DNA of 7,046 nucleotides. Source: Planctomycetaceae bacterium (lineage in GTDB: Bacteria; Planctomycetota; Planctomycetia; Pirellulales; Thermoguttaceae). The stretch spans positions 1-7,046 of the forward strand of contig JAITDV010000255.1 in the NCBI GenBank assembly GCA_031282385.1, given 5' to 3'. A program made the translations under genes and the position numbers. Numbering within the stretch: the stretch's first letter is position 1; every line of letters starts with the position of its first letter. Positions 1-6,240 of the stretch are shown one piece after another. The notes under the pieces were generated by a model. That model was given only the letters and a program-made list of their open reading frames with translations. It did no database searches and was not told the origin of the DNA.

Positions 1-22
1 GGTTTTAAGGAAAATCTCGGAT

Positions 23-163
23 AAAACAATAACTATATTGCAAATTATAACTCTAAATTGCAACCAGATAAGCCCAGAATTTATAGCACCAAATGACTTT
101 TTCAGGGACAACTAAATAAGCAGGCGGCGGTAGAGGGAATTTAATGCAAGAACAGTTTTAAAA
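23..163 (+). repeat. Left copy of a composite leader-like direct repeat
   Basis: This fills most of the 189 bases beyond the 3' end of epmA. It matches 6613-6730 in the same orientation. Shared blocks are an 18-base AACTATA-containing block at 23-40 (15 of 18 identical to 6613-6630), a TATAGC block in the middle, and a core at 117-158 that matches 6684-6725 at 35 of 42 positions without gaps. The core starts with an exact 13-mer, TAAGCAGGCGGCG, and ends with exact GAACAGTTT at the same distance. The stretch between blocks is longer here than in the right copy. The right copy leads into a gene with a ribosome binding site 18 bases after the core. Here the next sequence is the 3' end of epmA on the other strand, and no plus-strand gene follows. 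It may be an orphan or decayed leader, or a dispersed regulatory sequence. No clear terminator for the minus-strand operon is visible in 1-189. Confidence 0.6.
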
Positions 164-189
164 GTTACGTCCTCTGTTGCCGGATAATA

Positions 190-1197
190 TCAACAGTATT
201 CTATTGGAAATGCAATTACATCATTGAGCGAATTTGCGTTAAGAATATATAGTAGCAATCTGTCAATTCCTAACGCAGTTCCGCTTGCTGGAGGTAAGCC
301 TGATTCCATTGCTTGTAGTAATCTGCTCTCAACCGGAAATTGTAATCCGCCATCTTCAACTCTAATTGCCGTAACTTGCCTCAACCGTCTGCGAAGTTCT
401 GTTGAATCAGTCAACTCATGGTAACCATTCGCAATTTCAATTCCACCAAGAAAAAGTTCAAAACGCTCACTAATTTTATTACCCTTACTATCCATACCGC
501 ACCGTGCTAATTGCGATTGTCCCTCTGGATAATCATAAACAATCACACTCTCAAGTTCCGGTTGCACTAACTCCGAAAAAAATAAATCCGTCCACGCAGA
601 TTCGTTACCATTGTGAATATACGATTCAGGATAATTAATTCCTCGCAAATCAGCTAGTTCTCGAAAATCCGCAATCGATAAACTCCGAAAACTTTGACCA
701 ACATACTGACAAAAAATCTCATCAAACTGCACAAATGAAATTGTCGGACAATTTTCTCTGATACATTTAAATACCGGATTGTCAAAAACTGACTGAATTA
801 ATTCCGCAAGAATATTCATTCCCATCTCATAATTATCACCCGCCCGATACCACTCCAACATTGTAAATTCAATATTGTGCAACTTGCCGCGATCACCGCG
901 CCGAAACGCAGGACAAATTTGATAAATCGCATTCAAACCTGCCGCCAACAATCGTTTCATTGCAAATTCAGGCGACGTTTGCAAGTAATAATTTTGATTG
1001 CCATGATAATTCACCGGCAACGAATCATCTTTAACACAAATCGGCTCAACATAACGATCAACCAAAGTATCCGCTGATAACGCCGGCGTTTGAACCTCAA
1101 TAAAATTACGGCAAATAAAAAACTCTCTTATCGTCCGTAACAACTCCGAACGATACCGAATATTTTCTATTGATGCAGTTGGTAAAAAATTTTTCAT
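190..1197 (-). CDS. epmA: EpmA/GenX/PoxA: EF-P (beta-)lysyltransferase, class II LysRS paralogue
   Basis: EpmA-family enzymes activate lysine, usually (R)-beta-lysine, with ATP and attach it to a conserved lysine of elongation factor P in the cytoplasm. At 335 residues it has the size of EpmA (about 325) and not of LysRS (about 500), because the N-terminal tRNA-anticodon domain is absent. The class II signatures are in place: motif 1 around FIEVQTPAL (32-40), LQTSPEFAMKRLL (72-84), motif 2 from FRRGDRG (98-104) to FTMLEWYRAG (111-120), GGIEIANGYHEL (251-262), and motif 3 GTALGIDRLLL (306-316). The Ala-Leu-Gly form of motif 3 resembles EpmA, whereas LysRS has a more glycine-rich version. The ATG lies 6 bases after the stop of the upstream gene, so the two are probably co-transcribed and translationally coupled. 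No Shine-Dalgarno sequence precedes it. Neither efp nor epmB (lysine 2,3-aminomutase) is in the window, so whether the substrate is beta-lysine or alpha-lysine cannot be told. Confidence 0.93.
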   Translation of the reverse strand: MKNFLPTASIENIRYRSELLRTIREFFICRNFIEVQTPALSADTLVDRYVEPICVKDDSLPVNYHGNQNYYLQTSPEFAMKRLLAAGLNAIYQICPAFRRGDRGKLHNIEFTMLEWYRAGDNYEMGMNILAELIQSVFDNPVFKCIRENCPTISFVQFDEIFCQYVGQSFRSLSIADFRELADLRGINYPESYIHNGNESAWTDLFFSELVQPELESVIVYDYPEGQSQLARCGMDSKGNKISERFELFLGGIEIANGYHELTDSTELRRRLRQVTAIRVEDGGLQFPVESRLLQAMESGLPPASGTALGIDRLLLYILNANSLNDVIAFPIEYC

Positions 1198-1203
1198 TTT
1201 TTG

Positions 1204-2787
1204 TTACAAAATCATTTGTTCGGCAAATATATCAGCGAAATCTGGAATAGTTGCCAAGTCAATTGGATGTGTGTGTTGGCGAATTGATTTTGTAATATCA
1301 CGAATACGACTGTCAAATAACGCCATTCTCGCACCGGCAAGTGAAGTGTTACCGCACATTTTGACACGATCAATACCCAATTCAGACGGAATAAGCCCAA
1401 GCCGCATCGCCGACTCCAATCTTATAAAACTACCAAAACCACCCGCAAGATAAAAAACCGAAACATCATTCAAATTCAAATTGCGACATCGTAACAATAA
1501 TTTAATCCCCGCACGAATAGCACCAACTGCAAGTTGAACTTGACGAATATCTTTTTGAGTTAACACAATTGCCTCGTTTGCACGCCCTGAATATTCCTCA
1601 AAAACAAGCACAAAAACCGGTCGCCCATCAACTATCCGCCACCGATTCAAAAACGGAGAATTTATCGTTACATTAAATTTACCGCTTGGCAAAATCAAAT
1701 TGTTATTCAGCATCTCACAGACAATATCCATCAATCCGCTGCCGCAAATTCCAGTTGCCGGCAATCCTGCAATAGTTGAAATTTCTACTTCTGATTCTTT
1801 TATTGTTACATGATCAATTGCTCCCGGCGCAGCTAACATTCCATACTCAATCCTTCCGCCTTCAAACGCCGGTCCTGCCGCAGTTGCCGCCGTGTAAAAC
1901 TCGCCGCCATGACACAAAACCAATTCACCATTCGTACCAATATCAATTAAAAACGTCGTCCGCTCATCAGACCACATTCCAACCGCTAAAACCCCAGCAA
2001 CTAAATCACCGCCAACAAAACCGCCAAAAATCGGTAACGTTTCAATTGTTCCTGACTCAAAAATTGTTACTCCAATATCACTGCCTAAACAATCAGGATA
2101 TTCAGAACAAACCGCCTCAAAAGGAAAATAACCTAACGACGACGGATCAATTCCAAGAAAAATATGTTCCATCACAGTATTACCCGCAACAATTACTCGC
2201 GAAATATTCGTTACGTTAATTCCAGACGCTTCAGCAAGAGATTCAAGCAACTCATTAATCACACGCACTATCAACGCCTGAAAAATAGCAAGAAACGACG
2301 GCTCTTCAATTATTCGTTGAATTCGCGCAATTACATCATCGCCGTAATTACGTTGCGGGTTGGCACAGGAAACAACAAACGGAAAATTCTTTTGGGCAAC
2401 TTGTCCAAATTTATCAGACGCCGAATTCAACACATGAAGTTCAGCCGCAACTGTCGTCGTTCCAATATCAATCGCAACTCCAAAATAATCCGAATCCCGA
2501 CCATATAAAACCGGAATATCACTAATAAAATCATGCGTTTGAATCACAATTGATTCACGTTTTTTTGATTCGTCTGGAATAGTAACAATCAGATTATTAT
2601 CAACATTTGTCCGGCACGCGAGTAAAACTTGATTATCAATTATAACTTTGCATTTGCCACAAGTTCCATTGCCGCCGCAGTCACGCCGCAACGCAATACC
2701 GGCGTCAACCGCCGCAACATCAAGCCGTTCCCCAGCCGATACCTCAACTACACGCCCGGACGGTTGAAATTCAACACAATAAATCAT
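1204..2787 (-). CDS. 2Fe-2S ferredoxin-ASKHA ATPase protein, corrinoid activation/regeneration type (RACo-like, DUF4445)
   Basis: Proteins of this family couple ATP hydrolysis by an ASKHA (acetate/sugar kinase-Hsc70-actin) domain to electron transfer from a [2Fe-2S] cluster, to reduce inactive Co(II)-corrinoid proteins of methyltransferase systems. The N-terminal ferredoxin-like domain (about 1-75) has the cluster ligands Cys37, Cys43, Cys46 and Cys58 (CGGNGTCGKC, then ACRT). The ASKHA part starts at about 102 with AIDIGTTTVAAEL (105-117), followed by AGNTVMEHI (201-209), a second phosphate loop IDIGTNGELVL (281-291), GICGSGLMDI (346-355) and AGGFGSF (448-454). All motifs look intact. At 527 residues it is shorter than the roughly 630-residue Carboxydothermus RACo, mainly because the segment between ferredoxin and ASKHA domains is short. 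It lies 51 bases after the fused acyl reductase gene and 6 bases before epmA. No corrinoid protein or methyltransferase is present, so its partner is unknown. Family assignment is firm; the substrate is inferred. The ATG is preceded only by a weak GGAA. Confidence 0.85.
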   Translation of the reverse strand: MIYCVEFQPSGRVVEVSAGERLDVAAVDAGIALRRDCGGNGTCGKCKVIIDNQVLLACRTNVDNNLIVTIPDESKKRESIVIQTHDFISDIPVLYGRDSDYFGVAIDIGTTTVAAELHVLNSASDKFGQVAQKNFPFVVSCANPQRNYGDDVIARIQRIIEEPSFLAIFQALIVRVINELLESLAEASGINVTNISRVIVAGNTVMEHIFLGIDPSSLGYFPFEAVCSEYPDCLGSDIGVTIFESGTIETLPIFGGFVGGDLVAGVLAVGMWSDERTTFLIDIGTNGELVLCHGGEFYTAATAAGPAFEGGRIEYGMLAAPGAIDHVTIKESEVEISTIAGLPATGICGSGLMDIVCEMLNNNLILPSGKFNVTINSPFLNRWRIVDGRPVFVLVFEEYSGRANEAIVLTQKDIRQVQLAVGAIRAGIKLLLRCRNLNLNDVSVFYLAGGFGSFIRLESAMRLGLIPSELGIDRVKMCGNTSLAGARMALFDSRIRDITKSIRQHTHPIDLATIPDFADIFAEQMIL

Positions 2788-2838
2788 TTCATTTCCGCTC
2801 GAAAAATTCTAAATTGCGGATTCGGTTGAATTTTCGGA

Positions 2839-5268
2839 TCAAAAATTCAAATCAACAATTCTTGAAAGATGTTTAACAATATCGTAACCGTCCCAAATTA
2901 CACTTATGTCAAGAGCCGAACCAATCGGAACAATACGATCAATACCGGATAACTTATAAGAAACAACCCAGTCGGCAAGCATTTCACCGTCCAAACCGAA
3001 ATATGTCAACGTCTGATAACTTGAATTGATACATTCACACAACTCATCAAATTGACGTAAATCATATTCAAAAAAAAACCCGGATTGTCCGCGAAGTTTA
3101 TCCGGTTCCGCTGGTAATTTGTTCAACAACACACGATACAACAGATTTTCATAACAAACCACAGACTCAATATCACAACATTCAATTGCAACCCGACACA
3201 GATGCGTATATTTATCAACAACACGAATATCAGGCAAAATATAATTTCTGCCTGTTATTGCGCCCGTTTTACCGTTTTTGGTTTTTGCATAAATGGCTTT
3301 CCAGAATTTTTGTTTCGCAAATTCATTAGACGATTTTAAATAATCGTTACAATAACCATTTGTCCAAATAATCATGTGCGGCGATGAACATGCGTTTTGA
3401 TCCATTAAATATGTATCGTTATAAAAGCCGTCTGCTAACTTGTCCAATCCGGCATCATCAAGCCGATTTACCGCATCGGGATTGATCATACAAAACGAAT
3501 ATCTGTCTGCGAAAGTTATCTCAACACCGTTTGGCGCAATATTAAATTTTCTGATATTTTGAATTGTTTGATTACCGCCCCAGATTATCCTGCCTTGCGA
3601 TTCAGCGGAAAATCTCGGTGTCAACTTATCATCACGCTCATAACGGACAAACGAATTCGATTCACGAATCAATTTATATTTGTCATCTTTCAACACAACA
3701 TCAATTGCGTTACAAATAATCTCTGTTTGCGGAAATAATTTTGACGGAACGCGGACAATATTTGAGTTACCCGCAAGCAATCCAAACACAAATGAAAACG
3801 CGAAATTAACCGGTACATTGGACGGCGTAATATGAAAAACCGTTCCGCGTCCCAATCGTTTTTTGCCGTCTTCATACTTCGACTTCAATTTCATAATATG
3901 CGACCGCCGGCACCAAAAAGCAAAAGAAATTACATCTGCAAAATTTAATGCCGTTTTATCAGTCCGCAGTTGTTTTGACAAATCATCAAGAAATTCGACA
4001 ATAACATCAGAATACGGAACATCTATTATCGTTACAATATTTCCACGATTGCCCGCAAGATATTTAACTGTAGAATTATCGTTACAATATCTATCTGAAT
4101 CGTTTATTTCCGTGTTGGGATTTGTAGTCTTATCAATTTTCGTATCATCGGCATACAGTTCGGTTTTAACGGAATATGTGTCGCTGCAACCTCTGGATTC
4201 AGCATTTTTGATTCGCCCGTGTATTTTGAACGTCTTGCCAAGCCGTCCGCATTCACATTGATCAATACCGGTAATCTCACCGATGTCTTCTGTGAGAATA
4301 CTTTGACCGGGATAACTTGTAGGCAACAATGATACAAGTTGAATCAATCCCGATTTATTTTTGGGCAACGGCTCAAAATCTTTTGTGTTACGAATAATCA
4401 GATCAGAAAATATAGATGTGTGTAAGTTACCGTGTTGACATTCCATAAAAATTGAGCCGGTTTGTTCTACCATACCGTAATAGTTGAATATTTCTTGAAT
4501 GCCGACTTGCTCGTATAATTTTGATTTGAAAGATTCGTTGTTGACGGCTTGGTCGGCAAGTTTTTTCCAACCTCCGCCGTGAATAAGTATCGCATTGTCA
4601 AGCGGCAAATGAATACCTGCTTTTTTTAGCGGCAAATAGAAATGTTGCCAGATGATAAAAGTAAAACCAAAAAGTAAAATCGTTTCAGATTTATGTTTTG
4701 CAAGAAACATATTTATCAAGTCAATATCAGGATTCATCGCATCGTCAAGTGCATAAGCCGTATCAAATCCAAACATTGAAAACCCAAGAATACCCGCGCC
4801 GCGAGCCGAAAATGTTTGCCGATTATTGACCGCAGATTTCGAATCAATAATAAGCATCGGCATCCTTTTACCGCCAATAAAATCAGATACTATTCTTGCC
4901 AATACTTTTGTCTGATTCGCAGCAACTAACTTGTCAAGCATAATTTTTGAAACCGCTTGACCGGTCGTTCCAGATGATGTCATTGTTTTGACAATATCAG
5001 AACGATCAACACTCATAAGCTCATATTCCTTAAATAAACGAACAGGAATAAAAGGAATATCTTCAACACATTTTATATTTTCCGTTACAAAATTTAATGC
5101 GCGCAATATCTTGCCGTAAATCGGCGACGAAGAACAATGATAAGCAGTCAAATCTGTCAAACCGCGAGTATAAATTTCATCCTTTTCACATTGCGGCAAA
5201 CCGTATGGCGAAAGCTCAAATAAACGCTTAACAATTTCACTATTATCTTTGATAACAATATTACTCAC
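2839..5268 (-). CDS. LuxE-LuxC fusion: acyl-protein synthetase joined to acyl-CoA reductase
   Basis: The first part (about 1-365) is a LuxE-type acyl-protein synthetase, which adenylates a fatty acid and passes the acyl group to itself or a partner. It shows IPFIPVRLFK (71-80), the nucleotide loop TSSGTTG (97-103), ARGAGILGFSMFG (155-167), HGGGWKKL (230-237), YYGMVEQTGSIF (263-274), SYPGQSILTEDIG (318-330) and GRIKNAESRGCSDTY (351-365). After a polar linker (about 366-395), residues 396-809 are a LuxC-type, NADPH-dependent acyl reductase with GRGTVFHITPSNVPVNF (473-489), LLAGNSNIVRVPSK (497-510) and the active-site sequence QNACSSPH, with Cys627 the likely acyl-thioester nucleophile. LuxE and LuxC are normally separate subunits; one continuous frame here would channel an acyl group to an aldehyde. 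The start is GTG at 5268; an in-frame TGA lies four codons upstream and no ATG occurs before residue 85, so this start is well constrained. No Shine-Dalgarno is visible. With no luciferase present, a role in fatty-aldehyde or modified-lipid synthesis is more likely than light. Confidence 0.92.
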   Translation of the reverse strand: MSNIVIKDNSEIVKRLFELSPYGLPQCEKDEIYTRGLTDLTAYHCSSSPIYGKILRALNFVTENIKCVEDIPFIPVRLFKEYELMSVDRSDIVKTMTSSGTTGQAVSKIMLDKLVAANQTKVLARIVSDFIGGKRMPMLIIDSKSAVNNRQTFSARGAGILGFSMFGFDTAYALDDAMNPDIDLINMFLAKHKSETILLFGFTFIIWQHFYLPLKKAGIHLPLDNAILIHGGGWKKLADQAVNNESFKSKLYEQVGIQEIFNYYGMVEQTGSIFMECQHGNLHTSIFSDLIIRNTKDFEPLPKNKSGLIQLVSLLPTSYPGQSILTEDIGEITGIDQCECGRLGKTFKIHGRIKNAESRGCSDTYSVKTELYADDTKIDKTTNPNTEINDSDRYCNDNSTVKYLAGNRGNIVTIIDVPYSDVIVEFLDDLSKQLRTDKTALNFADVISFAFWCRRSHIMKLKSKYEDGKKRLGRGTVFHITPSNVPVNFAFSFVFGLLAGNSNIVRVPSKLFPQTEIICNAIDVVLKDDKYKLIRESNSFVRYERDDKLTPRFSAESQGRIIWGGNQTIQNIRKFNIAPNGVEITFADRYSFCMINPDAVNRLDDAGLDKLADGFYNDTYLMDQNACSSPHMIIWTNGYCNDYLKSSNEFAKQKFWKAIYAKTKNGKTGAITGRNYILPDIRVVDKYTHLCRVAIECCDIESVVCYENLLYRVLLNKLPAEPDKLRGQSGFFFEYDLRQFDELCECINSSYQTLTYFGLDGEMLADWVVSYKLSGIDRIVPIGSALDISVIWDGYDIVKHLSRIVDLNF

Positions 5269-5370
5269 CGATTTTATTCAATAAAAAAATTGTAACTGTT
5301 CATGGATAATCTAACAGAACATTACCAATAAATGATATTTCGAATACTCTGCAGAATTCGGCAACACAAA

Positions 5371-5388
5371 GGCGTTAACGCCGGTTTT
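5371..5388. promoter_or_regulatory. GGCGTTAACGCC palindrome followed by a T-run
   Basis: This is a perfect 12-bp dyad with a T-run close after it on the plus strand (CGGTTTTT overall). It lies about 100 bases upstream of the LuxE-LuxC start codon. As RNA it would form only a 4-bp stem with a TTAA loop, which is short for a terminator, so a protein-binding operator is the more natural reading. No regulator is identified. Confidence 0.25.
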
Positions 5389-5481
5389 TCAATATGTAAA
5401 TTTGCGAGGGATTGCGAAAATTTAAAGTGTGAACTGGTTAAAAAGGTTAAAATCAACGGTTGACTCGAAACAAAAAATTTC

Positions 5482-5499
5482 ACTGTTTGCAAAAACAGT
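5482..5499 (-). terminator. Weak hairpin with T-run on the minus strand (possible attenuator)
   Basis: On the minus strand ACTGTTT and AAACAGT form a perfect 7-bp stem around a 4-base loop, followed by GAAATTTTTT. The stem has only two G-C pairs, so it would be a weak terminator. It would lie about 50 bases after the predicted transcription start, where an attenuator could act. On the plus strand the same hairpin has a GCAA (GNRA) loop but no T-run. Confidence 0.25.
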
Positions 5500-5552
5500 C
5501 ACGAAAAATTAATTGCAGAACCGTTAAAAACCAATAGCAACAAAAGGGCAGA

Positions 5553-5581
5553 ATGATAACAAACAAAATTTCAAATGTCAA
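5553..5581 (-). promoter_or_regulatory. Predicted sigma70-type promoter of the minus-strand operon
   Basis: On the minus strand TTGACA (5581-5576) is a perfect -35 hexamer, followed by a 17-base spacer and TATCAT (5558-5553), one mismatch from the -10 consensus. Transcription would start near 5546 and give a leader of about 280 bases before the GTG of the LuxE-LuxC gene. It is the best promoter-like match found upstream of this operon. If the organism uses a different housekeeping consensus, as Bacteroidota do, the match could be fortuitous. Confidence 0.55.
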
Positions 5582-5744
5582 TGTATGCAAATATAATCAT
5601 TACACTTGTTTTTTTGGTTTTTAAGACTGATTTCATATTTATCATGTCCAAAAAGTCAATTTTGTTACTTATGTTCATTATCAATAAATATTATGAAAAA
5701 TTTACGGATTTTTCAGTCAATTGCTTATACTTCTTGAAAAATAT

Positions 5745-5963
5745 ATGAAGTACAAGTCAGAGCTACGTACTATTGCAACCGAAAAATTCCACATTCTATT
5801 AGACCTTTTCTCTAATATTAAAATCAAGAAATTATTTTTGGCATCGTCATTTAAATATGTTACAAATTTGTTTGCAACTTTTGTCGGTGAAGACCTGAAT
5901 GATTTATCTGGAGAAACAGGAAACGCGGCGAAAATAAACAATATAACGATGGAGGCAAAATAG
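5745..5963 (+). CDS. Doubtful short hypothetical ORF
   Basis: An open frame of 72 codons from ATG at 5745, or 80 from TTG at 5721, ends at TAG 5961-5963. The product would be lysine-rich and hydrophobic in the middle (LFLASSFKYVTNLFATFVGE) and is not recognised. No ribosome binding site precedes either start. The frame contains the 15-base sequence AGACCTTTTCTCTAA that also ends the nearby MITE-like element, which suggests repeat-derived DNA instead of a conserved gene. Both strands are open over this stretch, so length alone is little evidence. Confidence 0.2.
   Translation: MKYKSELRTIATEKFHILLDLFSNIKIKKLFLASSFKYVTNLFATFVGEDLNDLSGETGNAAKINNITMEAK
5798..5815 (+). repeat. Third copy of the element-end motif
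   Basis: ATTAGACCTTTTCTCTAA matches the right terminal inverted repeat at 6239-6258 (reverse complement) exactly over 15 bases, AGACCTTTTCTCTAA, and is oriented like the left terminal repeat at 6008. An exact 15-mer match by chance within this window is unlikely. It may be the left end of a longer or older element reaching 6258, or a solo remnant. Confidence 0.45.
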
Positions 5964-6032
5964 CAAAGATAAATGTAAAAAATACGGATTTACTCATTAT
6001 TCAGTATAATAGACCTTTTCGCTAACCAGTAG

Positions 6033-6182
6033 GAGACCACCCCTGACCCCTCCGAAGGAGGGGAATAATTCGCCTTCCTCGGAGGCGTCTTCTTATTCCC
6101 CTCCTTCGGAGACCTCTTCTTATTCTCCTCCTTCTGAGACCTCTTCTTATTCCCCTCCTTCGGAGGGGTTAGGGGTGGTCTC
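6033..6182. repeat. 36-bp inverted repeat enclosing a 78-base loop
   Basis: Positions 6033-6068 and the reverse complement of 6147-6182 agree at 35 of 36 positions; the only difference is G or A at 6045. Each arm contains its own dyad, CCCCTCC-GAA-GGAGGGG, so the region could fold either as two small hairpins or as one long stem. As RNA the long stem would be very stable. CCCCTCCGAAGGAGGGG-type sequences are familiar as dispersed intergenic repeats in several AT-rich bacterial genomes. Confidence 0.85.
6088..6168. repeat. Three tandem 27-bp units (plus a diverged fourth)
   Basis: Units lie at 6088-6114, 6115-6141 and 6142-6168. Units 1 and 2 differ at two positions; unit 3 departs only in its last four bases, where it becomes part of the right arm of the inverted repeat. 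A diverged copy precedes them at about 6066-6087. The plus strand is pyrimidine-rich (TCTTCTTATTCCCC...), and the minus strand repeats GGAGG, the Shine-Dalgarno core. Direct head-to-tail contact without spacers rules out a CRISPR array. Confidence 0.75.
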
Positions 6183-6240
6183 GGAGGAGTTAAAGGCGGT
6201 TTACGTTGTAGGTTTTTTGTTGCGTTGATGTATTTTTAGG

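Larger units (their letters stand above)
5269..5552 (-). promoter_or_regulatory. Leader region of the LuxE-LuxC operon with several inverted repeats
   Basis: This gene-free stretch would be transcribed as the 5' leader. It holds a perfect 12-bp palindrome GGCGTTAACGCC (5371-5382), a tandem GGTTAAAA pair (5436-5443 and 5445-5452), a helically phased pair of TTGCGA (5402-5407 and 5412-5417, 10 bases apart), the palindrome TCAACGGTTGA (5453-5463), and a hairpin at 5482-5499. The arms AACGGTT (5455-5461) and AACCGTT (5519-5525) could pair around that hairpin. No known riboswitch class is recognised and no ORF of note is present. The density of dyads suggests operators or leader RNA structure, but in AT-rich DNA some are expected by chance. 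Confidence 0.3.

Noticed and set aside
190..1197. Housekeeping lysyl-tRNA synthetase
   Set aside because: The N-terminal anticodon-binding domain is missing, and motif 3 and overall length fit EpmA.
1776..2219. 147-codon plus-strand open frame opposite the ASKHA gene, and similar frames of 60-132 codons opposite or overlapping the three large genes
   Set aside because: They lie wholly inside well-supported genes on other frames, have low-complexity products (glutamine- and leucine-rich) and no family motifs.
2839..5268. A bioluminescence (lux) operon
   Set aside because: Only the LuxE and LuxC domains are present; luxA, luxB and luxD are absent, and such reductases occur widely in non-luminous bacteria.
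5717..5941. 74-codon minus-strand ORF
   Set aside because: It overlaps an equally open plus-strand frame, has no convincing ribosome binding site and no recognisable motif.
6088..6168. CRISPR array
   Set aside because: The units touch head to tail with no unique spacers between them, and no cas genes are near.
6013..6228. Protein with SSYSPPSET repeats
   Set aside because: The frame is open but has no usable start codon or ribosome binding site and lies inside an inverted repeat.
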